In this document: one piece after another, positions 56,693 to 64,000 of the stretch | How the letters are laid out: every line of letters starts with the position of its first letter | Position numbering within the stretch: the first letter of the stretch is position 1 | Assembly: GCF_028686475.1 (NCBI RefSeq) | Contig: NZ_JAQUCA010000004.1 | Span: forward strand, 76,568-140,567 | Direction of reading: 5' to 3' | Source of the DNA: Giesbergeria sp. | GTDB taxonomy: Bacteria > Pseudomonadota > Gammaproteobacteria > Burkholderiales > Burkholderiaceae_C | Length of the DNA stretch: 64,000 nt | Notes under the pieces: generated by a model | Told to the model about the DNA's origin: nothing | Databases searched by the model: none | The model's input: the letters and a program-made list of their open reading frames with translations, nothing else | Program-made: the position numbers and the translations under genes

Positions 56693-57373
56693 TCAAGCAC
56701 GAGTGACCTGTCGTTGGTGTTGCCAAACAGCCAAGGCCACCATCAACGGCAGGCTCATTTCGGTGCCTTCTTCTACCATGCTAACCAGTTGAACCACACT
56801 GGACGCAATCGTCACAGCAAAGTCTTGCGTCAGCACATTGACCGAGCGGTCCATGATTTTGGTAAATACGACACTGACCAATAAGGTGGCTATGGTGCGC
56901 GCAAACGCATCGCCACGCCAAAGGGCTTGCCACAAAAAGCGGCCATAGCGTAGCAGCAAATAGACCGCGCAGGCCAACACGCACAGCACTGCCAGCAAGG
57001 CCAACAGCTTGTGCGTAGCAGGTGCATCACGCAGGTAAAAACTGACCTTGAGTACGCTCTTGCCCGTCCATTGCTTGTGCCAATCCATCTCACGCGCCCC
57101 GGCGGCCCAACACAAGCCACACACTGCCCACCATGACCAGCGCTCAGTGTGCGCTGGTCGCCATAGCAGGCCCAACACAGCCAGCAGAAAAAACAGCGCT
57201 GCTGTGCAGCCTTCTAAGGGGCCGTTTTCGCGTAGCAGCCAAGTTTGGCTGTCTGTGGGCAGCCAGTACCAGCCCGCCAAAGCAGCCACCAAAGTAAGGA
57301 AAAAAATGTGCAGGGCAGGCCAAGCACTGGCGAAACGATAGGGCAAAGAGCGATAAAAGCAAGAACGAAACAA
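56693..57373 (-). CDS. multi-pass membrane protein of unknown function
   Basis: A 226-residue protein with about five hydrophobic helices (LHIFFLTLVAALAGWYWL, GCTAALFFLLAVLGLLW, WWAVCGLCWAAGA, LLALLAVLCVLACAVYLLL, and IATLLVSVVFTKI). The conserved-looking motif GAREMDWHKQWTGKSVL sits in a loop, and MVEEGTEMSLPLMVALAVW is near the C-terminus. I did not recognise the family. It may be cotranscribed with the downstream spermidine synthase-like gene. Confidence 0.7.
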   Translation of the reverse strand: MFRSCFYRSLPYRFASAWPALHIFFLTLVAALAGWYWLPTDSQTWLLRENGPLEGCTAALFFLLAVLGLLWRPAHTERWSWWAVCGLCWAAGAREMDWHKQWTGKSVLKVSFYLRDAPATHKLLALLAVLCVLACAVYLLLRYGRFLWQALWRGDAFARTIATLLVSVVFTKIMDRSVNVLTQDFAVTIASSVVQLVSMVEEGTEMSLPLMVALAVWQHQRQVTRA

Positions 57374-57388
57374 AATTTCAAATCCAAC

Positions 57389-58216
57389 TCAGGAAGACAA
57401 CAGGGAAGGCAAGCGCGGCAATGCTTGGCAGGCATTGCACATGGTTTGTGCGGCCAAAATGTCTAAGGATACGCCGCGTAACTCGGCCAGCACCGCCGCA
57501 ATGCGCGGCAACTCTGCCGGGGCATTGCGTCCTTGGGGTAGCCCTTGGGCGCGCTGCTGTGCGGTGCGATAGAGCCAGTGCGGCGGCATATCGGGGGCAT
57601 CGGTTTCTAACACCAAAGCCTCTAGGGGCAGTTCTAGCGCCAAGCGGCGCAATTGCAAAGCGCGCTCGTAGGTGAGCGCACCACCAAAGCCCAATTTGAA
57701 GCCCAGCGCGATAAACGCTTGCGCCTGTTGCAAACTGCCATTAAACGCATGGGCGATACCGCCTTGCACCGGTAGCTCGCGCAAGCCCTTGAGTAGCCGG
57801 TCGGCGCTGCGGCGCACATGCAAAATCACTGGCAAATCAAAGCACCGTGCCAGTTGCAATTGGGCGCGGTAAAACTGCTCTTGCCGCGCCGCGTCCAGCC
57901 CCAGCACAAAGTAATCCAAGCCAATTTCACCCACCGCTACCAAGTGCCGGTCATGGCGGTGCTGCTCTAACAGGCGCTCTAGTGCCGCCACATCGCCAGC
58001 GCCTGCCTGGGGGGTGTAGAGTGGATGGATGCCCAAGGCGTAGCTGTCACCATGTTGGTGGGCCAATTGGCGCACTGCCTCGACATGGGCCAGCCTGACA
58101 GCCGGAATCACCAGATGCTGCACCCCTTGGGCGCGGGCTTGGGCGCGCACGGCATCGCGGTCGGCCTCGAACTCGGGGGCATCTAGGTGGCAATGGGTGT
58201 CAATCCAAAATGGCAT
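57389..58216 (-). CDS. tatD: TatD-family metal-dependent DNase
   Basis: A 275-residue TIM-barrel hydrolase with the metal-binding motif WIDTHCHLDAPEFE near residue 4, AVGEIGLDYFV near 93, VILHVRRSADRLL, GIAHAFNGSLQQAQ and LETDAPDMPPHWL. The order matches YcfH/TatD enzymes, which have 3'-5' exonuclease or deacylase activity. It follows lolD directly on the minus strand, with no gap. Confidence 0.92.
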   Translation of the reverse strand: MPFWIDTHCHLDAPEFEADRDAVRAQARAQGVQHLVIPAVRLAHVEAVRQLAHQHGDSYALGIHPLYTPQAGAGDVAALERLLEQHRHDRHLVAVGEIGLDYFVLGLDAARQEQFYRAQLQLARCFDLPVILHVRRSADRLLKGLRELPVQGGIAHAFNGSLQQAQAFIALGFKLGFGGALTYERALQLRRLALELPLEALVLETDAPDMPPHWLYRTAQQRAQGLPQGRNAPAELPRIAAVLAELRGVSLDILAAQTMCNACQALPRLPSLLSS

Positions 58217-58915
58217 TCAAGTCAGCACCCCAGCCACCAGCCGCAGAACGCGGTCGCAACGGGCGGCCAAGGTCTCGTCGTGCGTCACCATGATAAAAGC
58301 GGTACCTTGTTCGCGCGCCAGCGCCAGCATGTGCTGGAACACCCCTTCGGCGGTGGCGCGGTCCAGGTTGCCGGTTGGCTCATCGGCCAGCACGCAAGCT
58401 GGCCGCGTGACCAGAGCGCGCGCGATGGCCACGCGCTGGCGCTCACCACCCGAGAGTTCTGCCGGACGGTGTTCGGCCCGTTGCGCCAGCCCAACGCTGG
58501 CCAACATTTGCGCGGCTTGGCGTTCACATTCAGCCTGTGGCAGGCGACGAATCCGCAAGGGCATGGCCACATTTTCTAGCGCACTGAACTCGGGCAACAG
58601 GTGGTGAAACTGATAGACAAACCCCAGATGCTGATTGCGTAATTGCCCCTGCTGGCTGGCCGAACACTGCGCCAAGTTTTGCCCTAGCAAATGCACGCTG
58701 CCCGCAGTAGGGCTGTCTAGCGCCCCCAACAGGTGCAGCAAGGTGCTTTTGCCCGAACCGGAGGCTCCGACAATCGCCAGCGTTTGCCCGGCATGGATGG
58801 CCAAATCCACCCCTTGCAGCACCGTGACATCTAAACGCCCTTCACTGAAACGTTTGGTCAAACCTTGGGCCTGCAATACCGGGGCCTGAGCATGGGAAGC
58901 GTGTAAATTACTCAT
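58217..58915 (-). CDS. lolD: lipoprotein-releasing ABC transporter ATPase LolD
   Basis: ATPase of the Lol system that extracts outer-membrane lipoproteins from the inner membrane. Walker [16 protein letters not shown] is near residue 42, the signature [15 protein letters not shown] near 146, and Walker [12 protein letters not shown] follows. It has 232 residues with start ATG 58915, overlapping the lolC stop by 8 bp. The order lolC-lolD-tatD is common in Burkholderiales. Confidence 0.95.
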   Translation of the reverse strand: MSNLHASHAQAPVLQAQGLTKRFSEGRLDVTVLQGVDLAIHAGQTLAIVGASGSGKSTLLHLLGALDSPTAGSVHLLGQNLAQCSASQQGQLRNQHLGFVYQFHHLLPEFSALENVAMPLRIRRLPQAECERQAAQMLASVGLAQRAEHRPAELSGGERQRVAIARALVTRPACVLADEPTGNLDRATAEGVFQHMLALAREQGTAFIMVTHDETLAARCDRVLRLVAGVLT

Positions 58916-60161
58916 AGCGCAGGGCCTCGGCGGGATTGACACGGCTGGCGTGCCAACTGGGGTAGAGCGTAGCCACAAAAGACAGCAACAATGAAATCAG
59001 GCCAATCGGCACGATGTCGCCCGCTTGTGGGTTGCTGGGCATTTGGCTAATGAGATAGACATCTTTGGGCAAAAAGCTGGCCCCCAATAGCCGCTCTATC
59101 GCGGGCACAATCACGTCGATATTGAAAGCAATGCCCAACCCGAGCAGCAAACCGGCCAGCGTGCCAATCACGCCCACCATCGCCCCCTGCACCACAAAAA
59201 TCCCCATGATGCTGCGCGGGCTGCTGCCCAAGGTACGCAAAATGGCAATATCGGCGCGCTTGTCTTGCACCGACATCACCAAGGTACTGACCAAATTGAA
59301 GGCTGCCACCGCCACAATCAGCGTCAAGATGATGAACATCATGCGTTTTTCCATCTGCACGGCAGCAAACCAGGTTTTGTTTTGCTGCGACCAATCGCGT
59401 ATCCACAGCTCGCCGCTGAGGGTACCCGCCAAGGCTTGGGCCACGCTGCGTGCTTGGTGTAAATCGTGCAATTTCAGCCGGATGCCCGTGGGGCCTTCGA
59501 GGCGGAAGATGCGCTGCGCGTCTTCGTGGTGCAGCATCACCAGCGCCGAGTCGTATTCATAATGGCCAGAATCAAAAGTACCGGCCACGGTCATTTGCTT
59601 GAGGCGCGGCACCACACCCGCTGGCGTGACTTGGCCTGCCGGGGCAATCAAGGTGACCACATCGCCCACCCCCACGCCCAAACTGCGCGCCAACTCAACC
59701 CCCAGCACCACACGAAACTCGCCCGGCACCAGCCGTGCCAAGGTCTCGCTGCTGGCAGCGGCCAGCTCGGTCACTTCGCCCTCGTGCGCGGGGTCAATGC
59801 CGCGCACCAAAGCACCTTTCATGTCTTCGCCGCGCGCCAACAGAGCTTGAGCGGCCACAAACGGGGCCACCCCAACCACCTGGGGGTTTTGGCGCGCTTC
59901 GGCCATCGTGCGCGCCATATCGGGCAGGGCGGCACCGCCGGGGGCAAAAATCTCGATGTGCGAAACTACACTCAACATGCGGTCGCGCACTTCTTTCTGA
60001 AAACCGTTCATCACCGACAACACAATGATGAGCGCCGCCACCCCCAAGGCAATGCCCAACATGGACACGCCCGAGATAAACGAGATAAAACCATTGCGCC
60101 GGGTAGCACGACCGGCACGGGTGTAACGCCAGCCTAGGGCGAGTTCGTAAGGGATTTGCAT
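58908..60161 (-). CDS. lolC: lipoprotein-releasing ABC transporter permease LolC/LolE
   Basis: Inner-membrane permease of the Lol system, 417 residues from ATG 60161 ([17 protein letters not shown]). One N-terminal membrane helix, a large periplasmic domain (about residues 50-265) and three C-terminal helices ([20 protein letters not shown] etc.) give the FtsX/MacB-type layout. It ends [12 protein letters not shown], which is characteristic. No second LolC/E gene lies beside it, so it may act as a homodimer. The upstream gap contains the right-end scar. Confidence 0.94.
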   Translation of the reverse strand: MQIPYELALGWRYTRAGRATRRNGFISFISGVSMLGIALGVAALIIVLSVMNGFQKEVRDRMLSVVSHIEIFAPGGAALPDMARTMAEARQNPQVVGVAPFVAAQALLARGEDMKGALVRGIDPAHEGEVTELAAASSETLARLVPGEFRVVLGVELARSLGVGVGDVVTLIAPAGQVTPAGVVPRLKQMTVAGTFDSGHYEYDSALVMLHHEDAQRIFRLEGPTGIRLKLHDLHQARSVAQALAGTLSGELWIRDWSQQNKTWFAAVQMEKRMMFIILTLIVAVAAFNLVSTLVMSVQDKRADIAILRTLGSSPRSIMGIFVVQGAMVGVIGTLAGLLLGLGIAFNIDVIVPAIERLLGASFLPKDVYLISQMPSNPQAGDIVPIGLISLLLSFVATLYPSWHASRVNPAEALRYE

Positions 60162-60290
60162 GCAGAGAAAAAGAACTGGGGATGCCGTTGTACCACCATT
60201 TTCGATGGAGCGAATGCAGTACCATCGCACCCTCTTATAGTAGGTTCGATGGGTGGCAAAAATAGACGTGACGGGTGTGCCACCAGCGTG

Positions 60291-60355
60291 CAGAATGCTC
60301 AGCGTTCTGCGCTTTACCGCCTTGACCTTCAGGCCAAGGCTTCACGCGCAAACTG
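60291..60355 (+). mobile_element. solo right end of an IscB-type element (scar)
   Basis: CAGAATGCT/AGCGTTCTG (60291-60309) and CTTGACCT/AGGCCAAG (60321-60338) are two hairpins with the same spacing as in the element at 37714-37777. They are followed by TTCACGCGCAAACTG and ATGA, 18 of 19 bases identical to that end. The stem bases differ but pairing is kept. The reading frame through it ends QNAQRSALYRLDLQAKASRAN-like (residues split), matching the C-terminus of the iscB remnant. No left end or omega-RNA is seen; lolC begins 130 bp away. Confidence 0.75.
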
Positions 60356-60811
60356 ATGAAAGAAACCTTGGTGGGCATAGCGCTCATGGGTGTAATGTTG
60401 CCATTGGCCCTATTGGGCTTGTTATTATTGGCCTTCTTTGGCCTCATAGGGCGGCCTGAGCGCGCGCGCGCTGGGGTGCGTGCGCTCGATCATTTTGTCA
60501 ATGCCGCTGTGTTTAACGGCTACTCCTGGGAGTCTATTTCTTCACATGCTTGGCGCGTGCGCGAAGAAAAAGCGTGGGCACGCGGGGTGATTCACATCAC
60601 CAACTGGTTTCAGCAAGACCACTGTATGCGCGCCAACCGGCGCGAGCAACGCATCATTGATTTGGTACTCAAGCGCAAACTACACCACCAAACCATAGGG
60701 CGCGCCTCCGCCTTGGATGTGGTAGCTGGCATGGAAAAAGAAGCACGCCAACCACCCAAAAAATCCCCTTCATCTGCACCTCCAGCACCCAGCCCAAAGG
60801 CCCCGGAATGA
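60356..60811 (+). CDS. small membrane-anchored protein of unknown function
   Basis: A 151-residue protein with one N-terminal membrane helix (LPLALLGLLLLAFFGLIG, about residues 15-33) and a soluble part rich in Trp and Arg (FNGYSWESISSHAWRV, WFQQDHCMRANRREQR). The arrangement W...DHC...E/R resembles small proteins carried by phages, but I do not assign a family. Its C-terminus is Pro/Ser/Lys-rich. The ATG abuts the IscB-type right end, so its ribosome-binding region was probably replaced. It overlaps kpsS by 4 bp. Confidence 0.6.
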   Translation: MKETLVGIALMGVMLPLALLGLLLLAFFGLIGRPERARAGVRALDHFVNAAVFNGYSWESISSHAWRVREEKAWARGVIHITNWFQQDHCMRANRREQRIIDLVLKRKLHHQTIGRASALDVVAGMEKEARQPPKKSPSSAPPAPSPKAPE

Positions 60812-62001
60812 CCGCCCGCCAGCGTTTGCTGAACATGGCCAATGGCCGCCGTGTGCTGCTGCTGCAAGGGCCGCTAGGCCCCTTTTTTTGGCGTTTAGGC
60901 CGCTTGCTGCTGCGCGAAGCTGGGGCGGCCAGTGTGCATAAAATCAATTTTAATGGGGGGGACTGCTTGTTTTACCCCACCGGCGCTACCTTGTTTCGTG
61001 GTGCGATGGAAGAATGGCCTGATTTTTTGGCCGATTTTTTGCGGCGCGAACGCATCGAAGTTATTTTGCTGTTTGGCGATTGCCGCGAAATTCACCTAGC
61101 CGCCACCGCCGTGGCCAGCTCCTTGGGCGTGAAGGTGGGCGTGTTTGAAGAGGGCTATGTGCGGCCTAACTTCATTACCTTTGAGGCCTACGGTGTCAAT
61201 GCCTATTCGCGCGTGCCCCGCCAAGCCGAGTTTTACCGCCACCTGTCTCCAGCCGAGCGCCCCCCTGAGCAGCCGGTACGCAACCCCTTTTGGTTTGCCG
61301 CCACTTGGGCTATTTTGTATTACTTGGCCGCCACCTTGCTGTGGCCGCTGTTTCCACGCTATCGCCACCACCGGCGCCTGAACGCTCTGCTAGAGGCTTG
61401 GCCTTGGGCGCGTAGCTTTTGGCGCAAACACTACTATGCACAGCGCGAACGCGGCTGGCAAGAAAAACTCTGCGGCCCCTATGCACGGCGCTTTTATTTA
61501 GTCCCTTTGCAAGTGGCCAGCGATTTTCAGGTGCGCGTGCATTCCTCTTTAGGGGATGTGGAGCGTTTTTTAGCCGTAGTGGTTAAATCTTTTGCCCGCC
61601 ATGCCCCCGATGATTGCCTGCTGGTGATTAAGCACCACCCTATGGACAGAGGGTACCGCGACTACACCGAAACCTTGGCCGCCTTGGCGCGGCGCCACCG
61701 CATTGCAGGGCGCGTGGTGTATCTGCACGACCAACACCTGCCCAGCTTGCTCGACCATGCGCGTGGGGTGGTCACCATCAATAGCACCGTCGGCATCTCG
61801 GCGCTCTACCACGGCGCGCCAGTGGTGGCGTTGGGGCGCGCCATCTACCACTTTCAGGGTTTAACCTACCAAGGTAAACTTGACCACTTTTGGCATAAAG
61901 CGCCACACACCCGCCCCGATCCGGTCGTGTTCCAGCGTTTTCGCCGTTACCTGATAGACCACACGCAAATCAACGGCAGCGTCTATCGTTTTATTTTTTA
62001 G
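60808..62001 (+). CDS. kpsS: capsule polysaccharide synthesis/export protein KpsS-like (Kdo transferase family)
   Basis: A 397-residue soluble protein. VLLLQGPLGPFFWRLGRLL near residue 16, LLFGDCREIH, VGVFEEGYVRPNFITFE and the C-terminal VTINSTVGISALYHGAPVVAL (read in parts) match KpsS/LipB, which adds the poly-Kdo linker to the lipid anchor of group 2 capsules in the cytoplasm. It overlaps the preceding small gene and is followed after 26 bp by kpsM, so it belongs to the capsule operon. Confidence 0.9.
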   Translation: MTARQRLLNMANGRRVLLLQGPLGPFFWRLGRLLLREAGAASVHKINFNGGDCLFYPTGATLFRGAMEEWPDFLADFLRRERIEVILLFGDCREIHLAATAVASSLGVKVGVFEEGYVRPNFITFEAYGVNAYSRVPRQAEFYRHLSPAERPPEQPVRNPFWFAATWAILYYLAATLLWPLFPRYRHHRRLNALLEAWPWARSFWRKHYYAQRERGWQEKLCGPYARRFYLVPLQVASDFQVRVHSSLGDVERFLAVVVKSFARHAPDDCLLVIKHHPMDRGYRDYTETLAALARRHRIAGRVVYLHDQHLPSLLDHARGVVTINSTVGISALYHGAPVVALGRAIYHFQGLTYQGKLDHFWHKAPHTRPDPVVFQRFRRYLIDHTQINGSVYRFIF

Positions 62002-62027
62002 CGCTGCGGCCTTCCTTTTTCTGTCCC

Positions 62028-62831
62028 ATGCAATCGTCGGTACTATCCCACCGCCCGCGCTCGTGCTGGCAAGTCACTTGGGCCGTCTGGCATGCTTTGT
62101 TGCTACGCGAAGCTATGGGGCGCATGTTCAGCAGCCGCACCTCTTTGGTCTGGATGTTTTTAGAGCCGGTTTTAAGTTTGGGTTTTATGGTGCTGATGTT
62201 TACCGTGGTGCGATTACGCACCGTGGCCGGCATTGACACCGTGCTTTGGTTGCTGGGCGGCATGTTGTCGTTTTTTGTCTTTCGGCGTACCAGCGCCCAA
62301 GGAGCCAATGCCATTGGGGCCAACCGCGCCCTGTTTGCCTATCAGCAAATCAAACCCGTCGATACCGTCTTGGTGCGCTGCGCCTTAGAGCTGATTTTAA
62401 TGTGCATCGTGGCCACCTTGGTACTGGCTGGTGCCGCCTTATTGGGGGTGCAAGTAGGCTGGGACAACCCCTTGATGGTGCTGGGTGGCGTGGTCGGCTT
62501 ATGGCTACTAGGTGTAGGCTGGGCCTTGGCGGTCTCGGTAGCCACCGAGTTAATTCCAGAACTGGGGTATTTGCTTGGGCTGGTGATGGCCCCGATGATG
62601 TTTATCTCGGGGGTGATTTTTCCAATTTCGGCCATTCCGATGCCGTGGCGTGGGTGGGTGTTATACAACCCCTTAGCGCACGGGATTGAAGCAGTGCGTG
62701 CAGGCACCTCGCATTTTTACCATGCCGTGCCCGAGTTGGATTTGGGCTATATGTACGCCTGTGCTTTAGTCTTGCTCTGGCTAGGGTTACTGCTGCAGCG
62801 GGTGTTTAAAGATCAGCTGATTGCAGAATGA
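62028..62831 (+). CDS. kpsM: capsule polysaccharide ABC transporter permease KpsM
   Basis: ABC-2 type permease of 267 residues with six hydrophobic segments. FLEPVLSLGFMVLMFTVVR near residue 45 and FISGVIFPISAIPMPWRGWV in the second half are typical of KpsM/CtrC. It exports the capsule polymer across the inner membrane with KpsT. Its stop overlaps the kpsT start by ATGA. Confidence 0.92.
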   Translation: MQSSVLSHRPRSCWQVTWAVWHALLLREAMGRMFSSRTSLVWMFLEPVLSLGFMVLMFTVVRLRTVAGIDTVLWLLGGMLSFFVFRRTSAQGANAIGANRALFAYQQIKPVDTVLVRCALELILMCIVATLVLAGAALLGVQVGWDNPLMVLGGVVGLWLLGVGWALAVSVATELIPELGYLLGLVMAPMMFISGVIFPISAIPMPWRGWVLYNPLAHGIEAVRAGTSHFYHAVPELDLGYMYACALVLLWLGLLLQRVFKDQLIAE

Positions 62832-63490
62832 TTAGCCTACACAACGTCTCTAAACGCTACCAAACTGACCACGGCGCTGGTCCTTGGGTGCTGCGCGACA
62901 TTAACCTGACTATTCCCAGCAACACCAACGTCGGGCTGGTGGGGCGCAATGGTGCGGGTAAATCGACCCTGCTGCGCCTGATTGGCGGTGTCGATCATCC
63001 CGATAGGGGCCAAATACGGCGCGATTGCCGTATCTCTTGGCCTATGGGTGGCGGCGGCTTGCAAGGCAGCTTGACCGGGCGACAAAATGCCAAGTTTGTC
63101 TGCCGTCTGTACGGCCACAGCGAAGACCTGCCCGCCAAAGTAGCGTTTATTGAGCAGTTTGCCGATTTGGGGCGCTATTTTGATGAACCCGTCAAAACTT
63201 ACTCCAGCGGCATGAAATCGCGCTTGCAATTTGGCATGTCCTTGGCATTTGAGTTTGATGTGTATATTTCAGACGAAGCCACCGCTGCCGGTGATGCCAG
63301 CTTTACCAGCAAAGCCGCCAAAGCCTTTCGAGACATGGTAGGGCGCGCCGGCTTGATTATGGTGGCGCACAGCCCCGGTACCTTGCGTGAGTTTTGCCAA
63401 GCTGGCATTTGGCTGCACGAAGGTCAAGCGCACTGGTTTGAGCAAATTGACGATGCACTGGCCGCTTACGAACAAAGTTACAAAAAGTAA
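62828..63490 (+). CDS. kpsT: capsule polysaccharide ABC transporter ATPase KpsT
   Basis: ATPase partner of KpsM, 220 residues. Walker A GRNGAGKSTLLRLIGGV is near residue 39, the signature region SSGMKSRLQFGMSLA near 131 and Walker B DVYISDEATAAGD follow. The signature lacks the full LSGGQ and reads YSSGMKSR, as is normal for KpsT-type ATPases. It sits between kpsM and kpsE. Confidence 0.94.
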   Translation: MISLHNVSKRYQTDHGAGPWVLRDINLTIPSNTNVGLVGRNGAGKSTLLRLIGGVDHPDRGQIRRDCRISWPMGGGGLQGSLTGRQNAKFVCRLYGHSEDLPAKVAFIEQFADLGRYFDEPVKTYSSGMKSRLQFGMSLAFEFDVYISDEATAAGDASFTSKAAKAFRDMVGRAGLIMVAHSPGTLREFCQAGIWLHEGQAHWFEQIDDALAAYEQSYKK

Positions 63491-63493
63491 AAA

Positions 63494-64000
63494 ATGTTAG
63501 AAAAACTACAACCAGTGCTGCGCCGTTATCCGGCCATGTTTCTGGCTTTGCTGGCCTTGGTGTTGGCGGGCCTGTATTGGCTGCTGCTGGCCTCGGACCA
63601 GTATGTCTCCGAGGCGCGCATTGTGATGCAACGCGCCAGCCTGTCGGGTGGCTCGCCCAGCGATGTCACTAGCTTGCTCACGGGTGCCAACCCAGCCCAG
63701 CGCACGGACCAGCTGAACCTGCGCGAGCATTTACTCTCTTTAGACATGCTGGCCAAGGCCGAGGCCCAATTGGCGTTGCGCGCCCACTTTAGCAGCCAAG
63801 GCGATGCCCTCTCGCGTTTAAGCCCGGCAGAGGTGCCGCTAGAAAAGCTGCACGAATACTACCTACGCCAAGTGCGTATCAGCATGGACGAATACTCGGG
63901 CGCTTTGTCTATCCGCGCCCAAGCCTACACCCCAGAGATGGCACAGCGTATCACGCAATTTTTGCTGGCCGAAGGCGAGCAGCACATGAACCGCATGGGC
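63494..64000 (+). CDS. kpsE: capsule polysaccharide export inner-membrane protein KpsE-like, 3' end cut by window
   Basis: The first 169 residues are visible. It starts MLEKLQPVLRRYPAMF with one membrane helix (FLALLALVLAGLYWLLLA, about residues 16-33), then a periplasmic region with SDQYVSEARIVMQR, the usual start of the polysaccharide co-polymerase (PCP-3) domain, and a region expected to become coiled coil. KpsE links the inner-membrane exporter to the outer-membrane channel. It starts 3 bp after kpsT and continues beyond the window. Confidence 0.9.
   Translation, partial: MLEKLQPVLRRYPAMFLALLALVLAGLYWLLLASDQYVSEARIVMQRASLSGGSPSDVTSLLTGANPAQRTDQLNLREHLLSLDMLAKAEAQLALRAHFSSQGDALSRLSPAEVPLEKLHEYYLRQVRISMDEYSGALSIRAQAYTPEMAQRITQFLLAEGEQHMNRMG

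Noticed and set aside
60156-60356. Short plus-strand frame before the capsule genes as a gene
   Set aside because: It starts inside the lolC start region on the other strand; only its last part resembles the iscB C-terminus, so it is treated as an element remnant.

Overview
The window looks like chromosome of a betaproteobacterium, order Burkholderiales and most likely Comamonadaceae or a close relative. This rests on gene content and order: an Omp32-type trimeric porin next to coq7, a DksA with the zinc-poor CDET finger beside hslVU, the order alaA-hom-thrC, a dcw cluster from rsmH to lpxC, and lolCD-tatD. No rRNA, CRISPR array or prophage was seen. One tRNA (Pro, GGG) was found.

Layout. 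1-2.3 kb: the 3' end of a PAS-PAS-GGDEF diguanylate cyclase, then glutaryl-CoA dehydrogenase. 2.3-14.3 kb: a cobalamin riboswitch with a terminator, followed by one tightly overlapping operon for cobalt uptake (cbiMNQO) and corrin-ring synthesis by the cobalt-early (anaerobic-type) route (cobM/cbiF, cbiX, cbiC, cbiD, cbiET, cbiL, cbiG, a CbiG-C/CbiH fusion, a 2Fe-2S ferredoxin, cobA). 14.3-18 kb: a DUF4258/Xre toxin-antitoxin pair with a palindromic operator, coq7, a porin, and an MntA/HepT pair. 18-23.8 kb: a COG0523 metal GTPase, dksA, a STAS-like protein, hslV and hslU. 24-43.4 kb: the division and cell-wall cluster rsmH-ftsL-ftsI-murE-murF-mraY-murD-ftsW-murG-murC-[insertion]-ddlB-ftsQ-ftsA-ftsZ, then lpxC and a small membrane protein. 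43.4-54 kb: an MFS transporter, tRNA-Pro, two small conserved proteins, thrC-hom-alaA, a Mth938-type protein, prxQ, a PIN-PhoH ATPase and bioB. 54-60.2 kb, minus strand: a PilB/GspE-type ATPase, a spermidine-synthase fold protein, an unknown membrane protein, tatD, lolD and lolC. 60.3-64 kb: a small membrane protein, then the start of a group-2-type capsule export locus (kpsS, kpsM, kpsT, kpsE cut by the window end).

The most unusual part is an OMEGA (IscB/omega-RNA, formerly HEARO) element inserted between murC and ddlB. About 300 nt of structured RNA (36.41-36.72 kb) precede an iscB gene that has lost its RuvC-III region through an internal, frame-breaking deletion. The deletion junction sits in a perfect inverted repeat. 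The element ends exactly at the ATGA of the ddlB start codon, so it separates ddlB from its ancestral ribosome-binding site. A second, solo right end with the same two-hairpin architecture and the same ...ACTGATGA terminus lies 22.5 kb downstream (60291-60355), again abutting a start codon. This suggests at least two insertions of the same family in this genome.
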